Positions 44,367 to 53,876 of a stretch of 64,000 nt of DNA are shown here, piece after piece. Under the pieces are notes generated by a model that worked only from the letters and a program-made list of their open reading frames with translations, ran no database searches and had not been told where the DNA came from. Position 1 is the stretch's first letter. Every line of letters starts with the position of its first letter. Source of the DNA: Listeria monocytogenes (GTDB lineage Bacteria; Bacillota; Bacilli; Lactobacillales; Listeriaceae); contig NZ_LT906436.1 in the NCBI RefSeq assembly GCF_900187225.1, forward strand, positions 2,232,001 to 2,296,000, in the 5' to 3' direction. Made by a program: the position numbers and the translations under genes.

Positions 44367-46511
44367 TTAATTACCTATCGAATCGATTAAGTTTCCAATA
44401 CCATCAGAAACTTTTCCACCGAATTCTTTTACTTTATCGGCGCCTTTTTTGATTGTTTCTCCAGCTTCATCGGCTTTTTCTTTCACGCCACTCCAAAAGT
44501 CGCTACCACTGTTCTTTTCTTTTTCTTCCTCTTCTTTTTTCGCTGCAGTTTCTTGTGCGGCACTCTTCGTACTAAAGTCTGCGGATTTCTGATACTGCAA
44601 ACCACTATTCATTACGTAGTGAGCCAAACTAGAAACACCAGCAGAACTGGTTGTAGTTAGATAATGCTCTTTGTCAGTTTTATCATATCCCATCCAAACG
44701 GCTCCGACTAGGTTTGGTGTGTAGCCTACAAACCATTGATCTTTTGTACCGCTTGTATCATCAAATGGAACTTGCGTGGAACCAGTTTTTCCAGCCATTT
44801 CGTGACCGGAAACAGCTGCACTTTGACCAGTCCCTGTATTGATAACATCTAAAAGCATGGAAGTCATTTCATTAGATACTGTTTCTGAAATGATTTGTTT
44901 AGTTTTTGGAACATTTTCATATACTGTATTCCCTGATGGATCGACAATTTTAGTAATAATATGAGATTCTGGTTTGGCACCGTTGTTAGCAAAGGTTGCA
45001 TACGCTGTTGCCATTTCTACTGGCGAAGCACCTTTACTCATACCACCGAGTGCAAGCCCGAGCGTTCTATCTTTTTCTGGAACTGTAATACCAAATTTTT
45101 CGACAGATTTTACGCCTTTATCGATACCAATTTGATCAAGTAACCAAACGGCAGGGGCATTAATCGAGTTGGCTACAGCTTTATACATTGGAACTTCTCC
45201 ACTATAAACGCCGCCAACATTGGTTGGTGTATAGTTACCTTTGTAGGTTATTTTTTCATCTTTTAGCATTGAATCCACGTCATAACCTGATTGAAGCGCT
45301 GGTGTGTATACCGCGAGTGGCTTCATCGTGGAGCCTGGTTGTGCTTTCATCTGTGTCGCTCTGTTAAAGCCACGGAAAACATGCTCTCCGCGTCCACCAA
45401 CAAGCGCTCTAATTCCACCAGTAGCTGGGTCCATTAAAACAGCTCCTGATTGAACTAATGTGCCATCATTTGCATTAGAAGGGAATAGCCCATCATTGTT
45501 GTAAACATTTTCTAAGGAAGTTTGATAATTTTGATCTAATTCCGTATAGATTTTATATCCTTTTTGCATGATTTCATCTTGCGTTATATCTGCTTCATTT
45601 ACAGCCTCATTAATAACTGCATCAACGTACCATGGGTATTTATTCGCAAGCGGATCTTTTGATTGATCATTTAAAACTATTTTTGTAGCTTTGTATTTAT
45701 CGCCTTCTGCTTTTGAAATTGTGCCTGTTTCGACCATTGCATTTAATACCATGTTGCGGCGATTAGTCGCTTTGTCGATATGTTGGTAAGGGTCATACGC
45801 ACTTGGAGCTTGAAGCAATCCAGCAATTGTCGCAGCTTCTGGTATGTTTAAGTCTGCTGCTGATTTACCAAAATATTTTAAGGAGGCATTTTCTACTCCC
45901 CACTCCCCATTACCAAAGTAAGAACGGTTTAAGTACATTTCCATAATTTCGTCTTTTGAGTAGGTTTTTTCGATTTCACGAGCCATAAATATTTCTTTGG
46001 CTTTTCGTGTGAAGGTTTGTTCTTGTGTCAGCAGAGCATTTTTGGCGAGTTGCTGCGTAATCGTACTACCGCCACCAGAAATTCCTCCGCTAGTGACTAA
46101 ATTAACACCAGCCCGAGCTATTCCTTTCAAGTCAAAACCTTTATGTTCATAAAATTTTCTATCTTCAATGGAAACTACTGCATTTTGTAAGTTTTTAGAT
46201 ATTTTATCGATGGATACAAATGTTGCGTCAGTAGAAGAAAGTTCCCCGGCCTTGTCGCCATCTTTGTCATAAATAATTGTGGCTGACTCTAAACCTTTTT
46301 TAAGCGCGTCTATGTCGGCAGACTTTGCTACTATTACAAGATAAATAATAAAACTTAATAAAAATACAAGTCCAGCTAGTAAAAAAATCTTTCCGATATG
46401 TTTGTTTTTCCAGAAGCGTCTAAATTTTTGCCATCCTTTGTTAAGCCATTTCCCTATAAAACCAAAGAATAATTTTAAGTATTTAATAAGTTGCTGTTTG
46501 AATTTGTCCAT
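44367..46511 (-). CDS. pbpA2: Class A penicillin-binding protein (PBPA2/PBP4 type)
   Basis: 714 aa bifunctional. Cytoplasmic basic N-terminus, membrane helix at 41-62. Glycosyltransferase-51 domain with Glu116 (SIEDRKFYEH) and GGSTITQQLAKN (147-158). Transpeptidase domain with SxxK Ser394-Lys397 (GSTMKPL), SxN Ser449-Asn451 and KTG 575-577. A Lys/Glu-rich amphipathic C-tail (about 655-714) follows. It polymerises and crosslinks peptidoglycan. L. monocytogenes has two class A PBPs; this matches the one called PBPA2 or PBP4. Confidence 0.93.
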   Translation of the reverse strand: MDKFKQQLIKYLKLFFGFIGKWLNKGWQKFRRFWKNKHIGKIFLLAGLVFLLSFIIYLVIVAKSADIDALKKGLESATIIYDKDGDKAGELSSTDATFVSIDKISKNLQNAVVSIEDRKFYEHKGFDLKGIARAGVNLVTSGGISGGGSTITQQLAKNALLTQEQTFTRKAKEIFMAREIEKTYSKDEIMEMYLNRSYFGNGEWGVENASLKYFGKSAADLNIPEAATIAGLLQAPSAYDPYQHIDKATNRRNMVLNAMVETGTISKAEGDKYKATKIVLNDQSKDPLANKYPWYVDAVINEAVNEADITQDEIMQKGYKIYTELDQNYQTSLENVYNNDGLFPSNANDGTLVQSGAVLMDPATGGIRALVGGRGEHVFRGFNRATQMKAQPGSTMKPLAVYTPALQSGYDVDSMLKDEKITYKGNYTPTNVGGVYSGEVPMYKAVANSINAPAVWLLDQIGIDKGVKSVEKFGITVPEKDRTLGLALGGMSKGASPVEMATAYATFANNGAKPESHIITKIVDPSGNTVYENVPKTKQIISETVSNEMTSMLLDVINTGTGQSAAVSGHEMAGKTGSTQVPFDDTSGTKDQWFVGYTPNLVGAVWMGYDKTDKEHYLTTTSSAGVSSLAHYVMNSGLQYQKSADFSTKSAAQETAAKKEEEEKEKNSGSDFWSGVKEKADEAGETIKKGADKVKEFGGKVSDGIGNLIDSIGN

Positions 46512-46689
46512 GTAACTCTCCTATCTTCTACACGGTATTAAATAAACTATACACACAGTTATACACGTATTTTACGTTAAAAAGCAACTTTACGCCACCA
46601 ACTTTAGACCGATTTTTGTAATAATTTTGTAATAATCCATATTTCCTACATATTTATTAACCTCTTTTTTACAATTTCTTCATTTTAAT
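46512..46689. other. Divergent intergenic region, pbpA2 side
   Basis: About 180 bp, AT-rich. Likely holds the pbpA2 promoter but no clear -35/-10 pair stands out, and I find no coding sequence. Confidence 0.4.
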
Positions 46690-46714
46690 GTTTCTAGTAA
46701 TTTAAAAAGGGTAG
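46690..46714 (+). promoter_or_regulatory. Sigma-B-like promoter
   Basis: GTTT (46690-46693), 15-bp spacer, GGGTAG (46709-46714): one base off the GTTT-N13-16-GGGTAT pattern. It is placed about 110 bp before the phosphatase-like gene, whose L. monocytogenes counterpart is strongly sigma-B-dependent. Confidence 0.65.
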
Positions 46715-46726
46715 ATATTACTGTTA

Positions 46727-46784
46727 CCATTACTTGTGTTTTGGTAATAATTATCATCTATATACTGTGTACAACAAGTAATGG
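46727..46784 (+). repeat. 11-bp perfect inverted repeat in the leader
   Basis: CCATTACTTGT (46727-46737) and ACAAGTAATGG (46774-46784) are exact complements, 36 nt apart, just downstream of the sigma-B-like promoter. They would form a stem-loop in the 5' leader of the gene at 46833. Confidence 0.55.
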
Positions 46785-46832
46785 CAGCAAGTTTTACATG
46801 GGTCCATTAATACGCCGGAAAGGAATTGGAAT

Positions 46833-47258
46833 ATGACGCAAAAGCTGATCTACTTTTTATCACAAACGCATATTCGAAGTGCCATTGCTGAAGCTTGGGC
46901 GAAAAGACTTTCACTTAGCAATGTCAAATTCATTAGCGGTTCTTGGCATAAATCTAAATCAACACCGTTTATTGCAGAAGCGTTAAATGAGTTTGCAATC
47001 GAGCCACCTGAAAGTTTGTCTTATTCACCTAGTTCAGAATTACTGGCAGATGCTGATCTCATTGTAACAATTTATGATTCTGCACATGAAACTGCACCAA
47101 AATTTCCAGCTAACATACAAGAAAAAATTATTTATTGGGACATTGATGATCCAGAACAAGAAATAGCGTTACCCCAAAAATGGGCGAGTTATCAAGAAGT
47201 ATGTGATAACATTGCCTTATCAGTAAAAAATTTAGAGCACGTATTGATAGAGGCTTAG
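46833..47258 (+). CDS. LMW-phosphatase/arsenate-reductase-like protein lacking the catalytic Cys
   Basis: 141 aa. Overall fold matches LMW protein tyrosine phosphatase/ArsC (KLIYFL start, SGSWHKSKSTPFIAEALNE, LLADADLIVTIYDSA). However, the P-loop that should read CxxNxCRS is SQTHIRS, with neither cysteine. The only cysteine is far away (EVCDN). It thus cannot use the normal phosphocysteine or arsenate chemistry and may be a binding or regulatory protein. GGAAAGG ribosome site. Sigma-B-like promoter upstream suggests stress expression; followed by a GC-rich hairpin. Confidence 0.82.
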   Translation: MTQKLIYFLSQTHIRSAIAEAWAKRLSLSNVKFISGSWHKSKSTPFIAEALNEFAIEPPESLSYSPSSELLADADLIVTIYDSAHETAPKFPANIQEKIIYWDIDDPEQEIALPQKWASYQEVCDNIALSVKNLEHVLIEA

Positions 47259-47266
47259 ATTTCGTT

Positions 47267-47294
47267 GTCCCGCCATTTGTAGGCGGGACTTTTA
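47267..47294 (+). terminator. Terminator after the phosphatase-like gene
   Basis: Perfect 8-bp GC-rich stem GTCCCGCC/GGCGGGAC followed by only four T, so read-through to the next gene is possible. Confidence 0.65.
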
Positions 47295-47322
47295 TGTTAA
47301 AAGAGAAAGGAGTACATACATA

Positions 47323-48192
47323 ATGGATGGATACAACGATTTAAAAAAGGCTGAAAAAGCGGCATTTTTGAGTATATTTGCCTATTTATTTCTAGCGGTT
47401 TTAAAAATAGTTGCTGGGCAATTAGGAAACTCTGATGCCTTACTTGCAGATGGTTTGAATAATACGACTGATATTGTTGCTTCTGTTGCGCTTTTAATTG
47501 GCCTTAGAATTTCTCGTATTCCGCCTGATGCAGATCATTCATACGGACACCGACGAACAGAAACTATCAGCTCTTTAATCGCATCTATCATTATGTTTCT
47601 CGTTGGTGTGCAAGTTATTTGGAGTTCGATTGTTCACATTATCGAAAAAGAATTTGCAACACCCTCAATGTTAACCGCTGTTGTCGCTCTTTTTTCTGGT
47701 GTATTTATGTATGCTATTTATTTATATAATCATCAGCTTGCGAAAAAACTTGATAGCCAAGCAGTGCGAGCTGCTGCATATGATAATCGTTCGGATGCCT
47801 TTGTTAGTTTTGGTGCATTTATCGGGATTATCGGCGCGGTTCTTGGTGTTCCTTGGCTTGACTCCGTGACAGCCTTTTTGGTCGGTATTTTGATTGTTTA
47901 TACTGCTATCAAAATTTTCTATGATGCTGCACATACATTGACAGATGGTTTCGATGTTTCTAAGCTAGAAACTATTCATGATTTAATTGCTTCTGTACCT
48001 GATGTCAAAAAAGTAATTGACATTAAAGCACGAATGAACGGAAATAGGATTTGGATTGATGCAACTATCGCTGTGGATCCTGAATTAAATGTAGTTAAAA
48101 GTCATGAAATTACCGAAATTGTTGAACAAAAAATTCGCAACGAATACGAAGGTGCATTCACTTTAGTTCATATTGAACCATTTTTTGAATAA
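47323..48192 (+). CDS. Cation diffusion facilitator (CDF) metal exporter
   Basis: 289 aa. Six membrane segments in the N-terminal 200 residues. Metal sites are LLADGLNNTTDIVAS (helix 2) and DHSYGHRRTET, with the second half VRAAAYDNRSDAFVS. C-terminal cytoplasmic ferredoxin-like CDF domain (DVKKVIDIKARMNG, SHEITEIVEQKI). Exports divalent metals; the exact ion (Zn, Mn or Fe) is not clear. The helix-2 site has Asn where many have His, which hints at Mn or Fe rather than Zn. GGAGTACAT ribosome site. Confidence 0.9.
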   Translation: MDGYNDLKKAEKAAFLSIFAYLFLAVLKIVAGQLGNSDALLADGLNNTTDIVASVALLIGLRISRIPPDADHSYGHRRTETISSLIASIIMFLVGVQVIWSSIVHIIEKEFATPSMLTAVVALFSGVFMYAIYLYNHQLAKKLDSQAVRAAAYDNRSDAFVSFGAFIGIIGAVLGVPWLDSVTAFLVGILIVYTAIKIFYDAAHTLTDGFDVSKLETIHDLIASVPDVKKVIDIKARMNGNRIWIDATIAVDPELNVVKSHEITEIVEQKIRNEYEGAFTLVHIEPFFE

Positions 48193-48198
48193 TATTCA

Positions 48199-48227
48199 TT
48201 GTCAATAATCGTAAAGTCAACTATAAT
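48199..48227 (+). promoter_or_regulatory. Promoter of the CNNM transporter leader
   Basis: -35 TTGTCA (48199-48204), exact 17-bp spacer, -10 TATAAT (48222-48227). Near-consensus, seven bases after the CDF stop codon. Confidence 0.8.
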
Positions 48228-48233
48228 TTAGAT

Positions 48234-48357
48234 TAAAGTATCATTTGCTGGGAGGGAATATTCGATGGGGCAGAGAAACTAATTCACATAAATTATCAAA
48301 CTAGAATGAAAAATATGCAGCAACACATTGGAGGAGTTCTCTTCCAGGGCGTTTTTT
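48234..48357 (+). ncRNA. Candidate riboswitch/attenuator leader of the CNNM transporter
   Basis: The promoter predicts a 214-nt leader before the start codon. A terminator hairpin lies at 48322-48357. An upstream segment CTGGGAGGGAA (48248-48258) can pair over 11 bp, counting two G-U, with TTCTCTTCCAG (48337-48347), which contains most of the terminator's 3' arm. The two structures exclude each other, the arrangement expected of a riboswitch or protein-controlled attenuator. I do not recognise an aptamer class (not M-box, yybP-ykoY or T-box by motif). The transporter suggests a cation ligand, which is inference. Confidence 0.55.
48322..48357 (+). terminator. Conditional terminator in the CNNM leader
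   Basis: TGGAGGA (48329-48335) pairs with TCTTCCA (48340-48346) around GTTC. The stem continues with AACAC/GCGTT beyond a 2x2 internal loop and is followed by a U-run ending at 48357. Confidence 0.6.
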
Positions 48358-48406
48358 CTTCTATATAGATAGTTTTATCATAAGCTTATTTATATTAAAC
48401 TAGGAG

Positions 48407-48451
48407 GTGTTTGCCTTAGCAGAAACTATTTCTGTCAAGGCGATTTATTGA
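48407..48451 (+). CDS. Possible 14-aa leader peptide overlapping the CNNM start
   Basis: A frame from GTG (48407) through TTTGCCTTAGCAGAA... ends in TGA at 48449-48451, which overlaps the TTG start of the transporter (TTGA). AGGAGGTG provides the only strong ribosome site in this region, but it overlaps the GTG, so translation is uncertain. If real it would couple translation to the transporter. Confidence 0.25.
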   Translation: MFALAETISVKAIY

Positions 48452-49752
48452 TATTAACCATTAAATTTTTAATTATAGCTTTACTTATTGCTATATCAGC
48501 ATTTTTCGTGGCAACAGAATTTGCGATTGTTAAAATGCGACCGAGCCGTTTAGACCAATTAATTGCGGAGAAAGATAAACGTGCAGTCCTCGCTAGACAT
48601 ATTTACAATCATTTGAATGCTTACTTATCAGCCTGCCAACTTGGGATAACGATTAGCTCCCTTGGACTTGGTTGGTTGGGAGAATCTACGGTAGAAGCGG
48701 CGTTACATCCGTTATTTAGCTTAATGGAGCTTCCGCAATCAGCTATTACGATTCTATCCTTCACAATTGCATTTCTATTTATCACATTCTTGCACGTAGT
48801 TGTTGGGGAACTTGTACCGAAAACATTGGCGATTGATAAAACAGAGACAGTTGCACTTGCGGTAGCTCGTCCACTGCATATTTTTTATAAAGTGATGTTC
48901 CCGTTCATTTGGATTTTAAATGGTTCTGCAGTTTTCATCGCGCGTCTTTTTGGTCTAGAGCCAGCTTCTGAGCACGAAATCGCTCATACCGAGGACGAAT
49001 TAAAAATAATCGTTGGTGAAAGTTATAAGAGTGGTGAAATCAACCAATCAGAATTCCGTTATGTGAATAAGATTTTTGATTTTGATGAACGTATGGCGAA
49101 AGAAGTCATGATTCCGCGAACAGAGATTGTGACCGTTGATACTGGATCTACAATCGGGGAATTATCCGACATTATGCAAAATGAACGTTATACACGATAT
49201 CCAGTTATTGATGGAGATAAAGACCACGTTATCGGCGTACTTAATTTAAAAGAAATTTTATCAGCGTATGTCGAACATGGCTCGAGTCCAAGTTTTAGCA
49301 TTGATCCTTACGTAAAACCAATTATTCGTGTGATTGAAACGATTCCGATTAAAGAATTGCTTTTCCGTATGCAGCGTGAACGTTCCCACATTGCTATTCT
49401 GCTTGACGAATATGGTGGTACTTCTGGACTTGTTACGGTTGAAGATATTGTAGAGGAAATCGTAGGTGATATCCGCGATGAATTTGATGCCGATGAAATT
49501 CCAGAAATTCGCAAAATCAAAGATGGACACTATATTGTAGATGCGAAACTTCTGATTGATGAAGTAAATAACATTTTAGGTACTGAAATTGAGGAAGAAG
49601 AAGTCGACACAATCGGCGGTTGGTTCTTAACACAAAATTATGAAGTAGAAGTTGGGGACGAAATTGATTATGACGGATTCATTTTCCGCGTAAAACAAGG
49701 CGAACCTCATCATATTGAATATATCGAAATCATCAAAAAAACAAATGATTAA
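48448..49752 (+). CDS. CNNM/CorC-type (HlyC/CorC) transporter with CBS pair
   Basis: 434 aa. DUF21/CNNM membrane domain of about four helices (1-170), then two CBS domains (about 210-330; VMIPRTEIVTVDTGS, RYTRYPVIDGDKDHVIGVLNLKE). A C-terminal CorC_HlyC domain ends it (YIVDAKLLIDEVNNILG, VGDEIDYDGFIF). Related proteins handle magnesium or cobalt efflux. The only in-frame start with continuity is TTG at 48448; it lacks a ribosome site at normal distance, but AGGAGGTG lies 39 bases upstream. A bidirectional terminator follows. Confidence 0.88.
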   Translation: MILTIKFLIIALLIAISAFFVATEFAIVKMRPSRLDQLIAEKDKRAVLARHIYNHLNAYLSACQLGITISSLGLGWLGESTVEAALHPLFSLMELPQSAITILSFTIAFLFITFLHVVVGELVPKTLAIDKTETVALAVARPLHIFYKVMFPFIWILNGSAVFIARLFGLEPASEHEIAHTEDELKIIVGESYKSGEINQSEFRYVNKIFDFDERMAKEVMIPRTEIVTVDTGSTIGELSDIMQNERYTRYPVIDGDKDHVIGVLNLKEILSAYVEHGSSPSFSIDPYVKPIIRVIETIPIKELLFRMQRERSHIAILLDEYGGTSGLVTVEDIVEEIVGDIRDEFDADEIPEIRKIKDGHYIVDAKLLIDEVNNILGTEIEEEEVDTIGGWFLTQNYEVEVGDEIDYDGFIFRVKQGEPHHIEYIEIIKKTND

Positions 49753-49754
49753 TC

Positions 49755-49793
49755 AAAAAGTAGCTATCCCTCTCATAGGGTAGCTACTTTTTT
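49755..49793. terminator. Bidirectional terminator, CNNM transporter / LysR gene
   Basis: AAAAAGTAGCTATCCCT/AGGGTAGCTACTTTTTT, a nearly perfect 17-bp stem with a 5-nt loop. Confidence 0.92.
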
Positions 49794-50670
49794 ATATACG
49801 ATGTGCTAACATAAATTGCTTAAACTTCTCAGCTGCAGGCGTTAGTGTTTGGTTTTTCGCGACCGCAAGATAAAAGAACCGCTCCCAGTTTGGGCTTCTA
49901 ATTGGTAAGACTTTGACATCCACATAATTTAAAATCGGCATGTTCGGAACTACAGCAATCCCAAAGTTTTGTGCGACCATCCCGGCAATGACTTGATCCA
50001 CTTCAATTTCATAAGCGATTTGATAATCGGCACCAATTTTTCTGAATAAATCATCGATAATTGGACGCAAACCACTTTTTTTCGAGAAAGCGATATGCGG
50101 ATAATCTACAGTTTCGATTAAATCAATCCAGTCTTTATCAGCGAGCGGATGACTTTTGGGGACAATGAGGACTAATTCTTGTTTGGCAATTGGCGTAAAG
50201 TGAATATTTCTTTCATTTTCAAGTTTGGAACAAATACCAATATCAAATTTCTTTTCTTTCAGGCCTTGAATGATATCAATCGAAACACCCGTATGGAAAA
50301 TAAAATCAATTTGTTTTTCTGGTTCAGTTTGGAGGAATTCTTGAACAAGCTTTGGTATTAGTGATGTGCCAAGTGTTTGCAAGAAGGCCAAGTCAATCTG
50401 CCCTTCCCCATTTGCCGCTTTCTTAGTCGTTGCAACTCCCGCGTCAATCATATCTAAAGACTCTTCCACATAATCAAGAAATACTTTCCCAGCCTTACTT
50501 AAACCTATATTCCGCCCTTCTTTTTCAAATAAAGGGATACCTAGTTCTTGCTCTAATGAGGAAATTGCGTGACTTAAACTAGGCTGTGTAATCAGCAATT
50601 TTTCAGCTGCTTTTGTGTAATGCTCCATGTGCGCCAGTGTGACGAAGTATCGTAAATGGTGTAAATTCAT
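49792..50670 (-). CDS. quiR: LysR-type regulator, shikimate-responsive (QuiR-like)
   Basis: 292 aa. N-terminal winged HTH (MNLHHLRYFVTLAHMEHYTKAAEKL, then TQPSLSHAISSLEQELG). A C-terminal periplasmic-binding-like effector domain follows (IDLAFLQTLGTSLIPKLVQEF, IAFSKKSGLRPIIDD). Divergent from a five-gene operon for shikimate/3-dehydroshikimate use. A Listeria LysR regulator named QuiR has been reported to respond to shikimate and control protocatechuate-forming genes; position and content fit, but I assign the name by context. Confidence 0.85.
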   Translation of the reverse strand: MNLHHLRYFVTLAHMEHYTKAAEKLLITQPSLSHAISSLEQELGIPLFEKEGRNIGLSKAGKVFLDYVEESLDMIDAGVATTKKAANGEGQIDLAFLQTLGTSLIPKLVQEFLQTEPEKQIDFIFHTGVSIDIIQGLKEKKFDIGICSKLENERNIHFTPIAKQELVLIVPKSHPLADKDWIDLIETVDYPHIAFSKKSGLRPIIDDLFRKIGADYQIAYEIEVDQVIAGMVAQNFGIAVVPNMPILNYVDVKVLPIRSPNWERFFYLAVAKNQTLTPAAEKFKQFMLAHRI

Positions 50671-50744
50671 GCTTCTCTCCTAACTAAAAAGTTATCTATG
50701 CAATTTATCTATCAATTAATAGAACAATACCAATTTGTTTTTAT

Positions 50745-50825
50745 GGAATAGTCATAATACAATTAAACTGTAGTTACGCCAGTGAAACAAACTATTCCTT
50801 AAAAACCAATATACGGTAGAATAGG
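50745..50825. promoter_or_regulatory. Candidate LysR regulator binding region
   Basis: GGAATAGT (50745-50752) and ACTATTCC (50791-50798) are perfect inverse copies, and a third half, GAATAGG, is at 50819-50825. Symmetric half-sites in the divergent promoter fit a LysR recognition/activation site pair. The rest of the 300-bp gap (50671-50970) shows no other clear site. Confidence 0.45.
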
Positions 50826-50883
50826 TTAACTGTCCAGTTCCATTTTTAACTATTGAAGGCGTTATCACATCAGAGATTTTTAA

Positions 50884-51825
<942 letters not shown>

Positions 51826-51893
51826 ACACCTACTTAGTTATGTGAAAATGATAACGTAGTAGGAAGACTCCCTGTGAAAGGAATGTGTTATTT

Positions 51894-53819
51894 TTGAAAT
51901 TTAATTCGATGTTTTCACCTATTGATATCGGGCCGATGAAAGTGCCTAACAGATTTGTCGTATCACCAATGTGCAACAACTATGCAAATACAGATGGAAC
52001 TTTATCAGACACTTCCCTTGCTTACTATAAAGAACGAGCACTTGGAGGGTTCGGGCTTATTACTTTTGAAGCAACGGTTGTAGATGTACGCGCAAAAGGT
52101 GGCGCAAATAAAGCTTGCCTATATAGTGATCATCAAATTGCTAGTTTTAAACGAGTGATTGATGTATGTCACGATGCTGGAGCAAAAATTTCTGTTCAGT
52201 TACAGCACGCTGGACCAGAAGGAAATTCCAAAGTATCTGGTTATCCTTTAAGAGCAGCCTCAGCGATTGCCTCGGCTGCAGGGCGAAATACTCCAGAAGC
52301 CATTTCGCGAGAAGAACTTTATGAGTTGATTGAACTTTACGGAGAAGCTGCCTTACGAGCAAAAAAAGCTGGTGCTGATGCAGTTGAAGTTCACTGTGCA
52401 CACGGTTATTTAGTAAGTAGTTTCTTATCGGCACGGACAAACAAACGTGTAGATGAATTCGGCGGCTGTTTTGAAAATAGAATGCGATTACCTCGACTTA
52501 TCATTGAAAGTATTCGTAAACGTGTTGGTCATTCTATTGCAATTCTTTGCCGAATTAATAGTACTGACGGTGTCGACGGTGGATTAAGTGTTCAAGACAG
52601 CGCGACGGTTGCAGCTTATTTGGAAGATTGTGGTTTGGATGGTTTACATGTCTCTCGCAGTGTTCATATTCGCGATGAATACATGTGGGCGCCAACCGTC
52701 TTGCATGCTGGATTTAGCTCTGATCTTGTAACGCAAATTAAACGCGCTGTTTCTATCCCAGTAATTACTGTGGGTCGTTTCACAGAGCCGCATTACGCGG
52801 AATTAATGGTTCGTGAAGGCCGTGCTGACTTGGTTGCTTTCGGGCGTCAGTCTTTAGCAGATCCAGAGACACCAAACAAAGCTGCAGCAGGAAAACTAGA
52901 CGAGTTACTTCCTTGTATTGCTTGTCTTCAAGGTTGTGTGGCTAACATGTACGCCGGAAAACCAATTACTTGTTTAGTAAATCCGTTACTTGGACGTGAA
53001 TCCGAAGCTTATTTACCTAAAACTCCAAGTAAAAAAGTAGTTGTCATTGGTGGTGGTGTCGGCGGGCTTTATGCTGGATGGATGGCTGGATCCCGAGGTC
53101 ATGATGTGACAGTTTATGAAGCATCAGATATGATTGGCGGTCAAATGCGCTTAGCTGCCTATCCTCCTGGTAAAGGCGACTTAACAAACATGGTTCGAAG
53201 TTACATCAAAAAGTGTGAACAGTTCGATGTCGAAATTAAAACAAACACACCAGTAACACCAGAACTTATTCAAGAAGTTGCCCCAGATGCCGTCATTATT
53301 GCAACTGGCGCCACTCCACTTGTTTTGCCGATTCCAGGTATTGAGGATGCTGGACTTATTCACGCAGTCGACTTACTTGATGGGAAAGAGAAATGTGGTC
53401 AAAAAGTACTCGTAGTTGGCGGCGGTATGGTTGGTAGTGAAACAGCTGCATTTTTAGGTGAAGCTGGTCATGATGTCACAGTTGTAGAACTTCGCGATGA
53501 AGTCGGAGCAGACGTTATTTCTGAACACCGTAAATTCCTGATGCGTGATTTCGATGAATATAAAATCAAAAGTGTTACGAATGCAAAAGTAACAAGTTTC
53601 TTTGAAGACGGGGTAACCTATTCCCTAGCGGATAACAAAGAACACCGAATTGACGGATTTGACTCTGTGGTTCTAGCAATGGGATCAAGAGCTTATAATC
53701 CACTAGAAGAAACTATTAAGAAAATCGTACCTGAAACCTATGTTATCGGTGATGCTATTCGTGCACGTCGGGCACTGGATGCAACGAAAGAAGCACTAGA
53801 CGCTGTATTACAATTATAA
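51894..53819 (+). CDS. Old yellow enzyme-type NADH:flavin oxidoreductase with Fe-S and FAD domains
   Basis: 641 aa. FMN TIM barrel (residues 1-330; VVSPMCNNYANTDG, QLQHAGPEG, EVHCAHGYLVSSFLS). Then a [4Fe-4S] motif with Cys341, 344, 348 and 360. The FAD/NAD(P)H-binding half has VVVIGGGVGGLYAG and VLVVGGGMVGSETA. Architecture matches 2,4-dienoyl-CoA reductase/trimethylamine dehydrogenase-like enzymes. Probably reduces an unsaturated ring acid from shikimate/quinate metabolism (inference). Start uncertain: TTG at 51894, or GTG three codons earlier, too close to AAAGGA. Confidence 0.88.
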   Translation: MKFNSMFSPIDIGPMKVPNRFVVSPMCNNYANTDGTLSDTSLAYYKERALGGFGLITFEATVVDVRAKGGANKACLYSDHQIASFKRVIDVCHDAGAKISVQLQHAGPEGNSKVSGYPLRAASAIASAAGRNTPEAISREELYELIELYGEAALRAKKAGADAVEVHCAHGYLVSSFLSARTNKRVDEFGGCFENRMRLPRLIIESIRKRVGHSIAILCRINSTDGVDGGLSVQDSATVAAYLEDCGLDGLHVSRSVHIRDEYMWAPTVLHAGFSSDLVTQIKRAVSIPVITVGRFTEPHYAELMVREGRADLVAFGRQSLADPETPNKAAAGKLDELLPCIACLQGCVANMYAGKPITCLVNPLLGRESEAYLPKTPSKKVVVIGGGVGGLYAGWMAGSRGHDVTVYEASDMIGGQMRLAAYPPGKGDLTNMVRSYIKKCEQFDVEIKTNTPVTPELIQEVAPDAVIIATGATPLVLPIPGIEDAGLIHAVDLLDGKEKCGQKVLVVGGGMVGSETAAFLGEAGHDVTVVELRDEVGADVISEHRKFLMRDFDEYKIKSVTNAKVTSFFEDGVTYSLADNKEHRIDGFDSVVLAMGSRAYNPLEETIKKIVPETYVIGDAIRARRALDATKEALDAVLQL

Positions 53820-53876
53820 TTTACATTCTACTCGCTGTAATGTGCAGCGAGTAGGATTCATTCGGAGGAAAACAAA

